Source of the DNA: an uncultured Actinomycetes bacterium
GTDB taxonomy: Bacteria > Actinomycetota > Acidimicrobiia > Acidimicrobiales > SZUA-35
Reading direction: 5' to 3'
DNA length: 49,374 bases
Assembly: GCA_902826025.1 (NCBI GenBank)
Contig: CADEDH010000026.1
Location: 9,197-58,570 of the forward strand
In this document: positions 37,758-45,785 of the stretch, in pieces
How the letters are laid out: each line of letters begins with the position of its first letter
Position numbering within the stretch: the stretch's first letter is position 1
Notes under the pieces: model-generated
The model's database searches: none
Told to the model about the DNA's origin: nothing
What the model saw: only the letters and a program-made list of their open reading frames with translations
Program-made: the position numbers and the translations under genes

Positions 37758-38296
37758 GAGGTGCTGTCGGGCGTGACGCTGCCCAGCAGGAACAACAGGA
37801 GCAGGGCGAGGGCCAGCCCGAGCGCCAGGTTGCTGATCCGGCGGGGACGGGCGAACAGGCAGGCCGGCAGGGCCACGAGGGCGGCGAAGATCGGTCCGGC
37901 CAGCGTGTAGCCGACGATGTAGGCGGCATCGTCGGGCTCTTCGGCCGCACCCCGGGCGAAGGAGGCGATCACCTCGATCAGCATCACCACCAGCGTGACC
38001 CCGAGAAGCCACCGGTTGGTGGTCTTCCTGACCGGCATCGGCGGAGCTGCCCACTGCGGCTGCTGGGGCCCGGCGTAGCCGTACTCATAGCCGTAGGCGG
38101 GCGGGCTGGTGGGCGCCTGATAGCCGGGTTGGACAGGCGACGGCGAGGCCCAGGGTCCCGACTGGGGCGGTACCGGCGCCCCGTACCCCGGGGGCGGACT
38201 GTACCCTGGGGGCGGGTTGTAGCTGGGGGGCGGACTGTACCCCGGGGGCGGGTTGTAGGGCGGCGGGGTGCCGTAGGGTCCACCTGGCTCGCTCAC
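37754..38296 (-). CDS. Pro/Gly/Tyr-rich membrane protein
   Basis: The 180-residue protein has a cytoplasmic-looking N-terminus made of PPPGYSPPP and YNPPPGY repeats (about residues 12-85). Two or three hydrophobic segments follow (about 97-113, 130-150 and 158-175). Such proteins are common in Actinobacteria and have no known role; the repeated tail resembles those of DUF4190/DUF4870-type proteins. The GTG at 38296 is the chosen start. It runs toward the chemosensory operon. The 206 bases upstream hold no other gene. Confidence 0.6.
   Translation of the reverse strand: MSEPGGPYGTPPPYNPPPGYSPPPSYNPPPGYSPPPGYGAPVPPQSGPWASPSPVQPGYQAPTSPPAYGYEYGYAGPQQPQWAAPPMPVRKTTNRWLLGVTLVVMLIEVIASFARGAAEEPDDAAYIVGYTLAGPIFAALVALPACLFARPRRISNLALGLALALLLLFLLGSVTPDSTS
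38180..38262 (-). repeat. Degenerate tandem repeat coding for PPPGY units
   Basis: Units of the form GGGGGCGGACTGTACCC alternate with GGGGGCGGGTTGTA. They encode PPPSY, PPPGY and related pieces. Confidence 0.7.
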
Positions 38297-38502
38297 GCCT
38301 CACCTCCACCGCCGTCCCGAATCGACGGCCCGATCGACGGCTCCGATCGTAGTGCACGGCGCCGGGGGCGAGGCCTCGGCCAGCGGTGCCGAGCCCACTG
38401 TCGGCGGCAGGGATCGCCAGGGCGGTGGGGGCGATCTAGGCTCTCCGGTGGGCGGTCCCGAGGGGGTCGTGGACCGCTTCTGTCCGAGGGGGACCGGCCA
38501 TC

Positions 38503-40923
38503 ATGCTGTCGCACTACCGGGTGCTCGACCTGTCCGACGACCGGGGGCTGCTGTGCGGCCACATCCTGGCCCAGCTGGGAGCGGACGTGATCCAGGTGGA
38601 GCCGCCGTCGGCGGCGGCCGAGCCCCGGTCCACCACCCGCCTGGCCTACACCCGGGGCACCCGCAGCGTGACCCTCGACCTGGACAGCCCGGCCGACCGG
38701 GCCCGGTTCCACGAGTTGGTCGCTTCGGCCGACGCCTTGATCGAATCGGCCGATCCCGGCACGTGGGAGGCCCGGGGCCTGGGCTACGACGATCTCAGCG
38801 CCGTCAACCCCCGCCTGGTGTGGACGTCGATCACGGCCTTCGGCCCCGACGGCCCCAAGGCCGGCTACGCCGCCACCGACCTCATCGTGCAGGCCGCGTC
38901 GGGAGCGATGGACCTGGCCGGCCCGCTCGACCGGCCCCCGCTGCGCACCGCGGCCATCACCGCCTACGCCCACGCCGGCGCCGAGGCGGCCGGCGGCACC
39001 CTCATCGCCCTGGCCGAGGCCCGGCACTCGGGCCGGGGCCAGCGGGTGGACGTATCGGCCCAGCGGGCCAAGAACCTCACCGCCTTCTTCACCGTGCCGG
39101 CAGCCGAGGTGGGCCACAACCGGCTGGAGCGCACCGGCAGCGGGTTCCGCATGGTGGGCGTGGAGTTCCCATTCGTGTGGCCCTGCGCCGACGGGTTCGT
39201 GTCGCTCACCGTGGCCCTCGACGCCGGCAACATGCCGTTCCTCACCCGGCTGCTGACCTGGATGGCGGAGGAAGGAGCGATCGACCCCGACCTGGTGGCC
39301 ACGGACTGGCGGGCCAACGTGAAGTCGATCCGGGCCGGCGACATCACCAACACCGACCTCCAACGCCTGTCCGACTCGATCGGGGCGTTCATCGCCTCCC
39401 ACACCAAGGCCGACCTGATGGCTGCGGCGCTCGACCGGCGCCTGCTGCTGGTGCCGGTGGCGACCATCGGCGATCTGCTGCACAGCCCCCAGCTCGATGC
39501 CCGCGGCTTCTGGCGGCGGGAGACCCTGCCCGACGGCCGTGAGGTCGACCTCCCGGCCCATCTGGTGGTGGGTGCCTCGCCCACCCCCGCCGGCCCCGCC
39601 CCCGCTCCGGGCCAGCACACGGCCGAGATCCTGGCCGACCTCACACCCCGGCCGGCATCTTCCACGGCTGGCGCTTCGCCGCCGGCATCGTCGGCCTCAC
39701 CTCTCCCCCTCCAGGGACTCAAGGTGCTGGACATGATGTGGATCATGGCCGGGCCCACATCCACCGGGGTGCTGGCCCAGTACGGGGCGACCGTGGTGCG
39801 GGTGGAGAACGCAGGCCGGATCGACACGGTGCGCCTGCTGCCTCCGTACTTCGGGGGCAAGGCGGGTCGGGAGACGTCGTTCGCGTTCGGCAGCATCAAC
39901 GCCGGCAAGCTCAGCGTCACCCTCGACCCCAACGTGGCCGAGGCCCGGGACGTGATCCGGGACCTGGTGCGGTGGGCCGACGTGGTCACGGAGTCGTTCT
40001 CCCCCAAGGCCATGGCCGCCTGGGGCCTCGATCACGCCTCCCTGCGCCAGCTCAAGCCCGACCTCATCATGATCAGTTCCTGCCTGTTCGGCCAGACCGG
40101 GCCCTACGCGCTGGTCGCCGGGTACGGGACGATGGGGGCCGCCATCGGCGGGATGGTGCAGCCCACCGGCTGGGCCGACCAGCCCCCGGCCGGACCCTAC
40201 GGGGCCTACACCGACGCCTGCGCCCCCCGCATCTCGGTGGCCGCCATCCTGGCCGCCGTCGAGCACCGCGACCGAACGGGCGAGGGCACCTACCTCGACC
40301 AGAGTCAGATCGAGGCGTCGCTCCACTACATGACCCCGGCCATCCTCGACCACCAACTCACCGGCAACCCATGGGACCGTCTGGGCAACGACGACCCGGA
40401 GCTGTGCCCCCACGGCGTGTACCCGTCGGCCGGCGACAACGAGTGGGTGGCGGTGGCCGTTCGGTCGACCGACGACTGGCGGGCGTTGGCCGCCGTCATC
40501 GGCCGGGACGACCTGGGCGCCGATCCGGCGTTGGCCACGGCCGAGGGCCGCCGGGCCCGGCAGGGCGAGATCGACGCCGCCATCTCGGACTGGACCGCCG
40601 GCCGCCCGCCCACCGACGCCGAGGTGGCCCTCCAGGTCCGATCGGTGCCGGCCCACGCCGTGGTCCACAGCCACATGGACGCACCCGACCCCCAGCTCGA
40701 GCACCGCCGGCACACGGTACCGGTGGTCCACGAGGGTCAGCCCGATCGGATGGTGGAGCGGAGTCGGATCGAGCTGAGCCGCACCCCGCCCGATCCCCAC
40801 CACATCCCGGCCCTGGGTCAGCACACCGAGCAGATCCTGCGCGACGTGCTGGGCTACGACGACACGAGGCTGGCCCAGCTCCGGGCCTGCGGCGCCCTGG
40901 GCAGCGAACCCGCCCGCCGCTGA
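38503..40923 (+). CDS. Two-domain CaiB/BaiF (class III) CoA-transferase
   Basis: The 806-residue protein is a fusion of two class III CoA-transferase domains (about 1-375 and 405-795), joined by an Ala/Ser/Pro linker. The first has LAQLGADVIQVEPP and SITAFGPDGPKAGYAATDLIVQAASGAM. In the position of the catalytic Asp it reads VDVSAQRAKNL (Arg instead of the expected acidic residue). The second has GATVVRVENAGRIDTVR and LDQSQIEASLHYM, where Glu takes the place of Asp. The second domain is probably the active one. Substrate acyl group unknown; related proteins serve carnitine, bile acid and aromatic acid pathways. Confidence 0.82.
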   Translation: MLSHYRVLDLSDDRGLLCGHILAQLGADVIQVEPPSAAAEPRSTTRLAYTRGTRSVTLDLDSPADRARFHELVASADALIESADPGTWEARGLGYDDLSAVNPRLVWTSITAFGPDGPKAGYAATDLIVQAASGAMDLAGPLDRPPLRTAAITAYAHAGAEAAGGTLIALAEARHSGRGQRVDVSAQRAKNLTAFFTVPAAEVGHNRLERTGSGFRMVGVEFPFVWPCADGFVSLTVALDAGNMPFLTRLLTWMAEEGAIDPDLVATDWRANVKSIRAGDITNTDLQRLSDSIGAFIASHTKADLMAAALDRRLLLVPVATIGDLLHSPQLDARGFWRRETLPDGREVDLPAHLVVGASPTPAGPAPAPGQHTAEILADLTPRPASSTAGASPPASSASPLPLQGLKVLDMMWIMAGPTSTGVLAQYGATVVRVENAGRIDTVRLLPPYFGGKAGRETSFAFGSINAGKLSVTLDPNVAEARDVIRDLVRWADVVTESFSPKAMAAWGLDHASLRQLKPDLIMISSCLFGQTGPYALVAGYGTMGAAIGGMVQPTGWADQPPAGPYGAYTDACAPRISVAAILAAVEHRDRTGEGTYLDQSQIEASLHYMTPAILDHQLTGNPWDRLGNDDPELCPHGVYPSAGDNEWVAVAVRSTDDWRALAAVIGRDDLGADPALATAEGRRARQGEIDAAISDWTAGRPPTDAEVALQVRSVPAHAVVHSHMDAPDPQLEHRRHTVPVVHEGQPDRMVERSRIELSRTPPDPHHIPALGQHTEQILRDVLGYDDTRLAQLRACGALGSEPARR

Positions 40924-40932
40924 TCCAGACCC

Positions 40933-40979
40933 AAAGTAGGAGCATGAGCCGCGCTGAGCGCGGCTCAGGCTCCTACTTT
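40933..40979. terminator. 21-bp near-perfect hairpin between convergent genes
   Basis: The left arm (40933-40954) and right arm (40958-40979) pair over 21 bases with one A/G mismatch (40944 against 40968) and a TGA loop. The arms start with AAAGTAGGAGC and end with its complement. It sits between the CoA-transferase and the hydrolase and overlaps the last codons of the latter, so it is well placed to end transcription from both sides. Confidence 0.72.
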
Positions 40980-41731
40980 CGCTGGGTGAGGGGGACGAGG
41001 AGGTCGGCCAGCGTGGCGGGGGCGCACAGGAACGGCGAGTGGTCGGCGTCGATCGACACCACCTCGCTGCACCGCTCGGCCTGCTGGTCCTGGGCGGCCG
41101 GGGGCACCGCTCGGTCCTGGAGGCACGTGATGTAGGTCGACGGCACCGACCGCCAGTTGGCCCGGGTCAGCGGTTGCTTGAACGTGGCCGCCCGCTGGGG
41201 GCAAAGCCGGGCCAGGGCGGCCGCCGTCTGCGCCGGGGTGCAGGTGTTGTAGAAGATCCCGGGCCCTTTGGCCTGATCGGCGGCCAGGGTGCCATCGGGT
41301 TGACGGACGAAGAAGGCGCCGCCGCCCGAACCAGAGCCGGAGGACCGGGCGGGCGGGGCCGGTTTGGGTGGAGACGGGAAGGCGGCCATCACGCCGGCCG
41401 GGTCGTCGCCTTCGTCGGGCACCAGGGCGGCCAGGTACACGAGGCGGCTCACCCGGCCCCCGAGGTCGGCCTGGCTGATCACGGCGCCGCCGTAGGAGTG
41501 GCCAACGAGCACCACGTCGTCGGTGCCCAGCCGTTCCAGCACCCGGCTCAGGGCGTCGGCGTCGCCGTGGAGGTCGGTGAGGGGTTCGGTGGACACGCCG
41601 TGGCCCGGCAGGTCGACGGCGAACGACGGGACGCCCCGCCGGTCGAGCTCGGCCTGGAGCCCGGCCCAACACCAGGCGCCGTGGAAGGCGCCGTGCACCA
41701 GCACCACGAGGCGGGCGGCCGACCCGGTCAC
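40973..41731 (-). CDS. Alpha/beta hydrolase
   Basis: The 252-residue protein has the oxyanion phrase LVVLVHGAFHGAWCW, the nucleophile elbow GHSYGGAV and the catalytic His in DADHSPFLCAP. This is the pattern of esterase- or hydroxynitrile lyase-type hydrolases such as methyl esterases. The lid region (about 115-160) has a run of Gly and Ser. The GTG start overlaps the cupin stop (GTGA), so the two are co-translated. Substrate unknown. Confidence 0.83.
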   Translation of the reverse strand: MTGSAARLVVLVHGAFHGAWCWAGLQAELDRRGVPSFAVDLPGHGVSTEPLTDLHGDADALSRVLERLGTDDVVLVGHSYGGAVISQADLGGRVSRLVYLAALVPDEGDDPAGVMAAFPSPPKPAPPARSSGSGSGGGAFFVRQPDGTLAADQAKGPGIFYNTCTPAQTAAALARLCPQRAATFKQPLTRANWRSVPSTYITCLQDRAVPPAAQDQQAERCSEVVSIDADHSPFLCAPATLADLLVPLTQRK

Positions 41732-42405
41732 AGCGGGGTCACCCCACCCCACAGGAACCCCAGCACGGTGGCCCCGTTGGGGGTGCGGACGGTGTGCTGG
41801 CACCCGTCGGGCCGGTAGCCGACCACGCCCGGGCGCAGGGCACCGGCCTCGTCCTCCACCGTGCCCTCGATCACGAACACCAACTCGTCGCCAACGTGAC
41901 GGTGGGCCGGCAGCTCGGCTCCCGGGTCGAACCGGGTGAACGACACCGATCGCCCGGCGGCCTCATCGCGCCAGAACGCCTTCTGCTTCAGGCCGGGGCG
42001 GGTGTCGGCCCACGGCATGGTGGCCAGGTCGAACACCTGGGACGGTGGGCCGCCGCCGTCGTCGGCCCCCTTGGGGTTGATCGAACCGCTTATCACGGCG
42101 AACACGGTGGCCCCGGTGGGGCTGCGCACCGTGTGGAGGCAGCCGTTCGGCCGGTAGCCGACGTTGCCGGCCGTGATCGCCCCGTGGTCGTCGGCCAGCA
42201 CGCCTTCGAGCACATAGACCAACTCGTCGCCGTCGTGCACGTGGCGGGGCAGGGACGTGTCGGGGGCGAAGCGGATGAACATGGCCACCCGGTTCGTGTC
42301 GGAATCGGCCCACACCCGCTTGGCCTGCACCCCGGGCAACAGGTCGGCCCAGCCCATGGCCCCGATGTCGATCAGTTGCGAACTCACCACGGCGGACTCG
42401 GCCAT
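41728..42405 (-). CDS. Bicupin protein (ChrR-type cupin)
   Basis: The 225-residue protein contains two cupin units with matching metal-binding motifs. The first has LPRHVHDGDELVYVLEGVL and the second LPAHRHVGDELVFVIEGTV. Each is followed by a GYRP(N/D)GC.HTV segment. The halves resemble each other, so this is a duplicated cupin. The ChrR cupin of anti-sigma factors has this type of sequence, but there is no zinc-binding anti-sigma domain. I choose ATG 42405, which has AAGGGG nine bases upstream; the GTG at 42414 would be too close to it. It may act with the overlapping hydrolase. Confidence 0.8.
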   Translation of the reverse strand: MAESAVVSSQLIDIGAMGWADLLPGVQAKRVWADSDTNRVAMFIRFAPDTSLPRHVHDGDELVYVLEGVLADDHGAITAGNVGYRPNGCLHTVRSPTGATVFAVISGSINPKGADDGGGPPSQVFDLATMPWADTRPGLKQKAFWRDEAAGRSVSFTRFDPGAELPAHRHVGDELVFVIEGTVEDEAGALRPGVVGYRPDGCQHTVRTPNGATVLGFLWGGVTPL

Positions 42406-42490
42406 CGTGCGCACCCCTTACCTTGTTCGGGGCCAGCCCGGGAACGGGCCGGCGGTTGACCGCGACGCTAGTGCGCCGGCCGCCGCCCGG

Positions 42491-43216
42491 TCATCCTCCG
42501 GTGATGAGGCACATCCCAAACGTGGTCGCCGCCCGGCCGCCCAGGCTCTCGTTGTAGCCGGCCTCGCCCCGGAAGGTCACGGCGCCGGCGCCGGCCGGTT
42601 GGGGCACGGCGCTCCAGATCGTGTCGATCGTCCCGGGCAGGTCGAGGGTGACCTGCCAGAGGATCGGGCGGTCGGTGGTGTTGGCCAGATCGACCTGCAG
42701 GCAGAAGCCGCCGGGCCAGCTCGACGTGGTCTTGGTGGTGACGCCGATGCCCGGCGCAACCTCAGCCACCGTCACCGACGGGTCCGGGCGCTCGCCGGGC
42801 GCAGCAGCCGACGTCGTATCGGGTCCCGTCGGTGTCACCAACGGCGACTCCGAACCCGACGGCCCGGGCCGGCTCACGCCCGGATCGATCTCGGTGGAGC
42901 CGGTCGGGGCGCCCGCCGCCGTAGTGACGACGTCGATCCCAGAATCGAGGCCGGCGGTCGACGGAATCGCGACCCCGTGCGGAGCGGGCGACCCGTCGGC
43001 CACCGCCGCCAGCGAACCGTCGGTGGCGAGCCTGTCGTCGGTCGTGACCGTCAGGCTGGTGACGACGAGGGCGGCGCCGCCCAGGGCCGCCGCCGCCAAC
43101 CCCGTGGTCTGTAGGAGCCGGCGGCGCCGACGCCGGCCGGCCCGGGCGGCAATCTCGGCCACCGGGAGCGGCGAAGCCGGTGCGTACGGTTGAAGGGCCT
43201 GGCGGAGGTCAGCCAT
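42491..43216 (-). CDS. Membrane protein with CBM2-like ectodomain, candidate anti-sigma factor
   Basis: The 241-residue protein has a short cytoplasmic part (1-33) ending in six Arg, one membrane segment (about 37-57), then a Ser/Thr/Pro-rich stalk and a C-terminal domain from about 160. That domain reads as a family 2 carbohydrate-binding module. Trp167, Trp187 and Trp201 fall where CBM2a has its three cellulose-binding Trp residues. GYNESLGG matches the YN..I..G segment, and FGMC matches the end. Cys172 and Cys236 could form a disulfide. The start overlaps the ECF sigma gene stop by eight bases. No HxxxCxxC zinc motif is present. Anti-sigma function is inferred from topology and gene order. 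Confidence 0.72.
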   Translation of the reverse strand: MADLRQALQPYAPASPLPVAEIAARAGRRRRRRLLQTTGLAAAALGGAALVVTSLTVTTDDRLATDGSLAAVADGSPAPHGVAIPSTAGLDSGIDVVTTAAGAPTGSTEIDPGVSRPGPSGSESPLVTPTGPDTTSAAAPGERPDPSVTVAEVAPGIGVTTKTTSSWPGGFCLQVDLANTTDRPILWQVTLDLPGTIDTIWSAVPQPAGAGAVTFRGEAGYNESLGGRAATTFGMCLITGG

Positions 43217-43796
43217 CGACCGCCGCCGGGTTCTTCTGGGTCCAGTGCATCACTGCGTCCTCCCTGTCTCCGCCGGGGTCCCCGGCTGGGTCGCTCCCGC
43301 CGGCTGTGATGTCGTCCCCCAGCGCGCTCTGCAGGCTCCGGCGGGCCGACGCCAGCGTGGCTGACGCCGCGCCGCGGCTGATGCCCATCGTGGTCGCCAC
43401 CTCCCGCTCCGTCAGGTCCAGCACGTAGCGCAAGGCGATCGCCGACCGCTGACGGCGCGGGAGCACCCGTACCGCCTCCCACACCCGGGAATCGGCCACC
43501 GGGGGAGGTTCGAGCATCGTCTGGTCGGGCTGACGGCGTCTCAGAAGCTCCCGCTCGAGGGCCCGGCGCCGGTAGCGGCGCCGCAGCTCGTTGAGCGCCA
43601 CGCGGTAGAGCCAACCGCCGGGCGACTCCATGCGCCTCACCTTGGACCAGCGTTCGAAGGCCCGGACGAAAGCCTCGTCGGTCGCCTCGCGGGCGATCTC
43701 GCTGTCGCCCCCGGCCACGGCCAACGCCGTGAGCACGCGGGGGTGCTCACGGCGATACCAGCGCTCGAAGTTCAGGTCGGGTCCGTCGTCGATCAT
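43209..43796 (-). CDS. ECF-type RNA polymerase sigma factor
   Basis: The 195-residue protein has region 2 (FERWYRREHPRVLTALAVAGGDSEIAREATDEAFVRAFERW), a linker, and region 4 (AVRVLPRRQRSAIALRYVLDLTEREVATTMGIS with a helix-turn-helix). It has no region 1 or 3, as in ECF factors. I start at ATG 43796; the frame upstream is Pro-rich and not sigma-like. The gene lies 71 bases after the LPMO stop and overlaps the downstream CBM2 protein gene. It is likely to drive a regulon that includes the LPMO gene. Confidence 0.88.
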   Translation of the reverse strand: MIDDGPDLNFERWYRREHPRVLTALAVAGGDSEIAREATDEAFVRAFERWSKVRRMESPGGWLYRVALNELRRRYRRRALERELLRRRQPDQTMLEPPPVADSRVWEAVRVLPRRQRSAIALRYVLDLTEREVATTMGISRGAASATLASARRSLQSALGDDITAGGSDPAGDPGGDREDAVMHWTQKNPAAVDG

Positions 43797-43867
43797 GGCA
43801 GGGGTGGCGGGCGGAACAAGGGGGTGGGAGTCGGTGCCCCCCACCGGGTCAGGGGGTGGGGTGACCG

Positions 43868-45031
43868 TCACCCGATGGTCCGGGCCCGACGGTGGCGGCG
43901 GTCGGGCCGCTGCGCTCGAATCCACGCCGGCACCGGGCGGACCGGAGGCGCCAACAGGCAGGTCAGGCCGACGAGGCCGGCGACGGTCAGGATCGCGGTC
44001 ACCGTCCACAGCAGCGCACTCGAGCTGCCCGACGGCTCGGCCGCCACGGCCCCGTCGGGGGCGGCCGCGGTGGCCGACACCTCCGGGACACTGGTGGCCG
44101 ATACCACCGCGGACGGCGCCGCCATTGCGGGCGGCGCCGTAGCCGCGGATGGTTCCGTCACCGCCGGGGGCGATTCGGCGGTGGCGGACGGGGCCTGCGC
44201 CAGCTCGACCGCCGGGGAGACGGTGGCGCTGACAGCCGGCGAGGGGGCCGAGGTGGCAGGTGTGGGTGGAGCGGCCGGGGTGCGCCCGACAGCGGCGGGC
44301 GGCAGAGCGGGCGAGGCGACCGTGACCGTGACCGGCGAGGCGACGGTCGTCGGCCCGCCGGCGGCGGTGACCGGTGGCCCGGCGGCGGCGGGCACTGAGG
44401 TGGCGCCGACGGTCACGTCGCTGCAGGCATAGAACGCCTCGCTGCTGTCGTTACGTTGCCAGATGACGTAGAGGATGGCCGGGGTCGACCGTGTGGGCAA
44501 CGGGACCTGGAAGCGCGGCTCGGGCGAGGCCGCCAGCGGTCCGGAGTCGTACATCAGCTCCAGATCACCCCAAGACAGGCTGTCCGAGCGGGCGTCGAAG
44601 CCGTCCCGGGTGAGATAGAAGCGGTAGTAGGCCGTGGCATGGGGCGCCGTGCTGGTGTAGACGATGTCGACCAGGCCCGACCCGTTGGGCTGGAGGTTGG
44701 CGACCGGCCAGTTGCCGGGAGCATCGAACGCCGCGTACTTGCTGCGGTTGGCGCTGCACAGCCGGCCGTCGGGTATCAGCTCCTGGTGGTGCCCATCGGC
44801 ATCGCCGACGTTCACCTCCATCCAGTCGTACAGGGCCTGGGCGTTGGCCGACCAGGCGGCGGCGCACATCGGGTTGGCCGGGTTCTCGAAGCGGCAGGAG
44901 TAGTAGCGCGATGGCGGCCGCTGGGTCGAGCCGTGGGCGGCCGCCGGCCCGGCCACCGAGGCCCCGACGGCAGCGGAAGCGAGCAGGCCCACCGCCGCCG
45001 CGAGGAGCCGTGCCTGGAGAAGTCGTCGCAT
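43868..45031 (-). CDS. AA10 lytic polysaccharide monooxygenase, C-terminally membrane-anchored
   Basis: The 387-residue protein has a signal peptide ending in AGPAAA, giving His33 as the mature N-terminus, the first copper ligand. The second is His131 in TAPHATAYYRFYLTRDGF. RPPSRYYSC, NPMCAAAW, IPDGRLCSA and SEAFYACSDV match cellulose-active AA10 enzymes; the aromatic residue in AFYAC fits the axial position. A long Ala/Thr/Pro/Ser linker (about 205-330) leads to a membrane segment (about 336-356) and a basic tail. The enzyme is therefore probably held at the cell surface. Start is ATG 45031 or GTG 45037. Confidence 0.9.
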   Translation of the reverse strand: MRRLLQARLLAAAVGLLASAAVGASVAGPAAAHGSTQRPPSRYYSCRFENPANPMCAAAWSANAQALYDWMEVNVGDADGHHQELIPDGRLCSANRSKYAAFDAPGNWPVANLQPNGSGLVDIVYTSTAPHATAYYRFYLTRDGFDARSDSLSWGDLELMYDSGPLAASPEPRFQVPLPTRSTPAILYVIWQRNDSSEAFYACSDVTVGATSVPAAAGPPVTAAGGPTTVASPVTVTVASPALPPAAVGRTPAAPPTPATSAPSPAVSATVSPAVELAQAPSATAESPPAVTEPSAATAPPAMAAPSAVVSATSVPEVSATAAAPDGAVAAEPSGSSSALLWTVTAILTVAGLVGLTCLLAPPVRPVPAWIRAQRPDRRHRRARTIG

Positions 45032-45154
45032 GACCACGCCAAGTCACGACGGCCGCCAAGTGCTTAGCCGGAGGAGCGAATTTCCGGAGGGCCGACAGGG
45101 CCGGGGAGGACCGCCGCCGGGATCGGCCGGATCGTGGCCCCGGGCCGCCCCGCG

Positions 45155-45682
45155 CTACAGCCGTTCGTAGTCCCACGAGAGGGGCTGATCGCCGTCGTAC
45201 GGCATGGTGCCGTGGAAGGGCCGGGGATCGTCGTCGAACACGAGGGGCACGAACCACCGGTCGCCGGGCCACATGGGCAGGTCGGCCGCCGCCCGCTCGG
45301 CCTCGTCGTGGCTGCAGGCGGCGAGCAGCCGCTCCCTGGGTACCCACTCCAGCGTCCCCTCGGCGTTGGCCGCCGGCGGGTCGCCCCGCCAGCCGGTGGA
45401 GAGGAACACGAAGCCCAGCCACTCCTCCCGCTTGGGCCCGAAGTTGGTCCAGGTGACCGTTCCCCGCAGGGCCAGCGCCGTCAGCTCGACACCGGTCTCC
45501 TCGTGGATCTCCCGGCGGATGCCGGCGGCGACGCTCTCGTCGGCCTCCAGCTTCCCACCCAGCCCGTTCACCTTGCCGAAGTGGTCGTCGTCGGGGCGGG
45601 CGTTGCGTCGCACCAGCAGCACCCGGTCGGCGGCGACGTCCCACAGGTAGGCCAGCGTGCCGACGATCGGGGTGAAGGGCAT
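45155..45682 (-). CDS. NUDIX hydrolase
   Basis: The 175-residue protein has a clear Nudix box, GGKLEADESVAAGIRREIHEETGVEL, fitting GX5EX7REUXEEXGU. FGKVNGLGG precedes it. The pattern and size fit 8-oxo-dGTP diphosphatase-type members. The start is the ATG at 45682; the upstream frame is not Nudix-like. It is divergent from the HpaB-family gene and separated from the LPMO gene by 123 bases. Confidence 0.88.
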   Translation of the reverse strand: MPFTPIVGTLAYLWDVAADRVLLVRRNARPDDDHFGKVNGLGGKLEADESVAAGIRREIHEETGVELTALALRGTVTWTNFGPKREEWLGFVFLSTGWRGDPPAANAEGTLEWVPRERLLAACSHDEAERAAADLPMWPGDRWFVPLVFDDDPRPFHGTMPYDGDQPLSWDYERL

Positions 45683-45785
45683 CGGCTCACCGTACCGAGC
45701 ACCGGGAGGCGGTCGACAGCCGGCCCTCCCGCCCGGGATGATGGTGGGGGCCAGCCCCGGCCCCCCGCCACGACGAGGAGACCAC

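Noticed and set aside
41728-42405. Zinc anti-sigma factor of the ChrR type beside the ECF sigma gene
   Set aside because: Only cupin units are present; there is no HxxxCxxC domain, and the CBM2 protein is the gene that directly overlaps the sigma gene.
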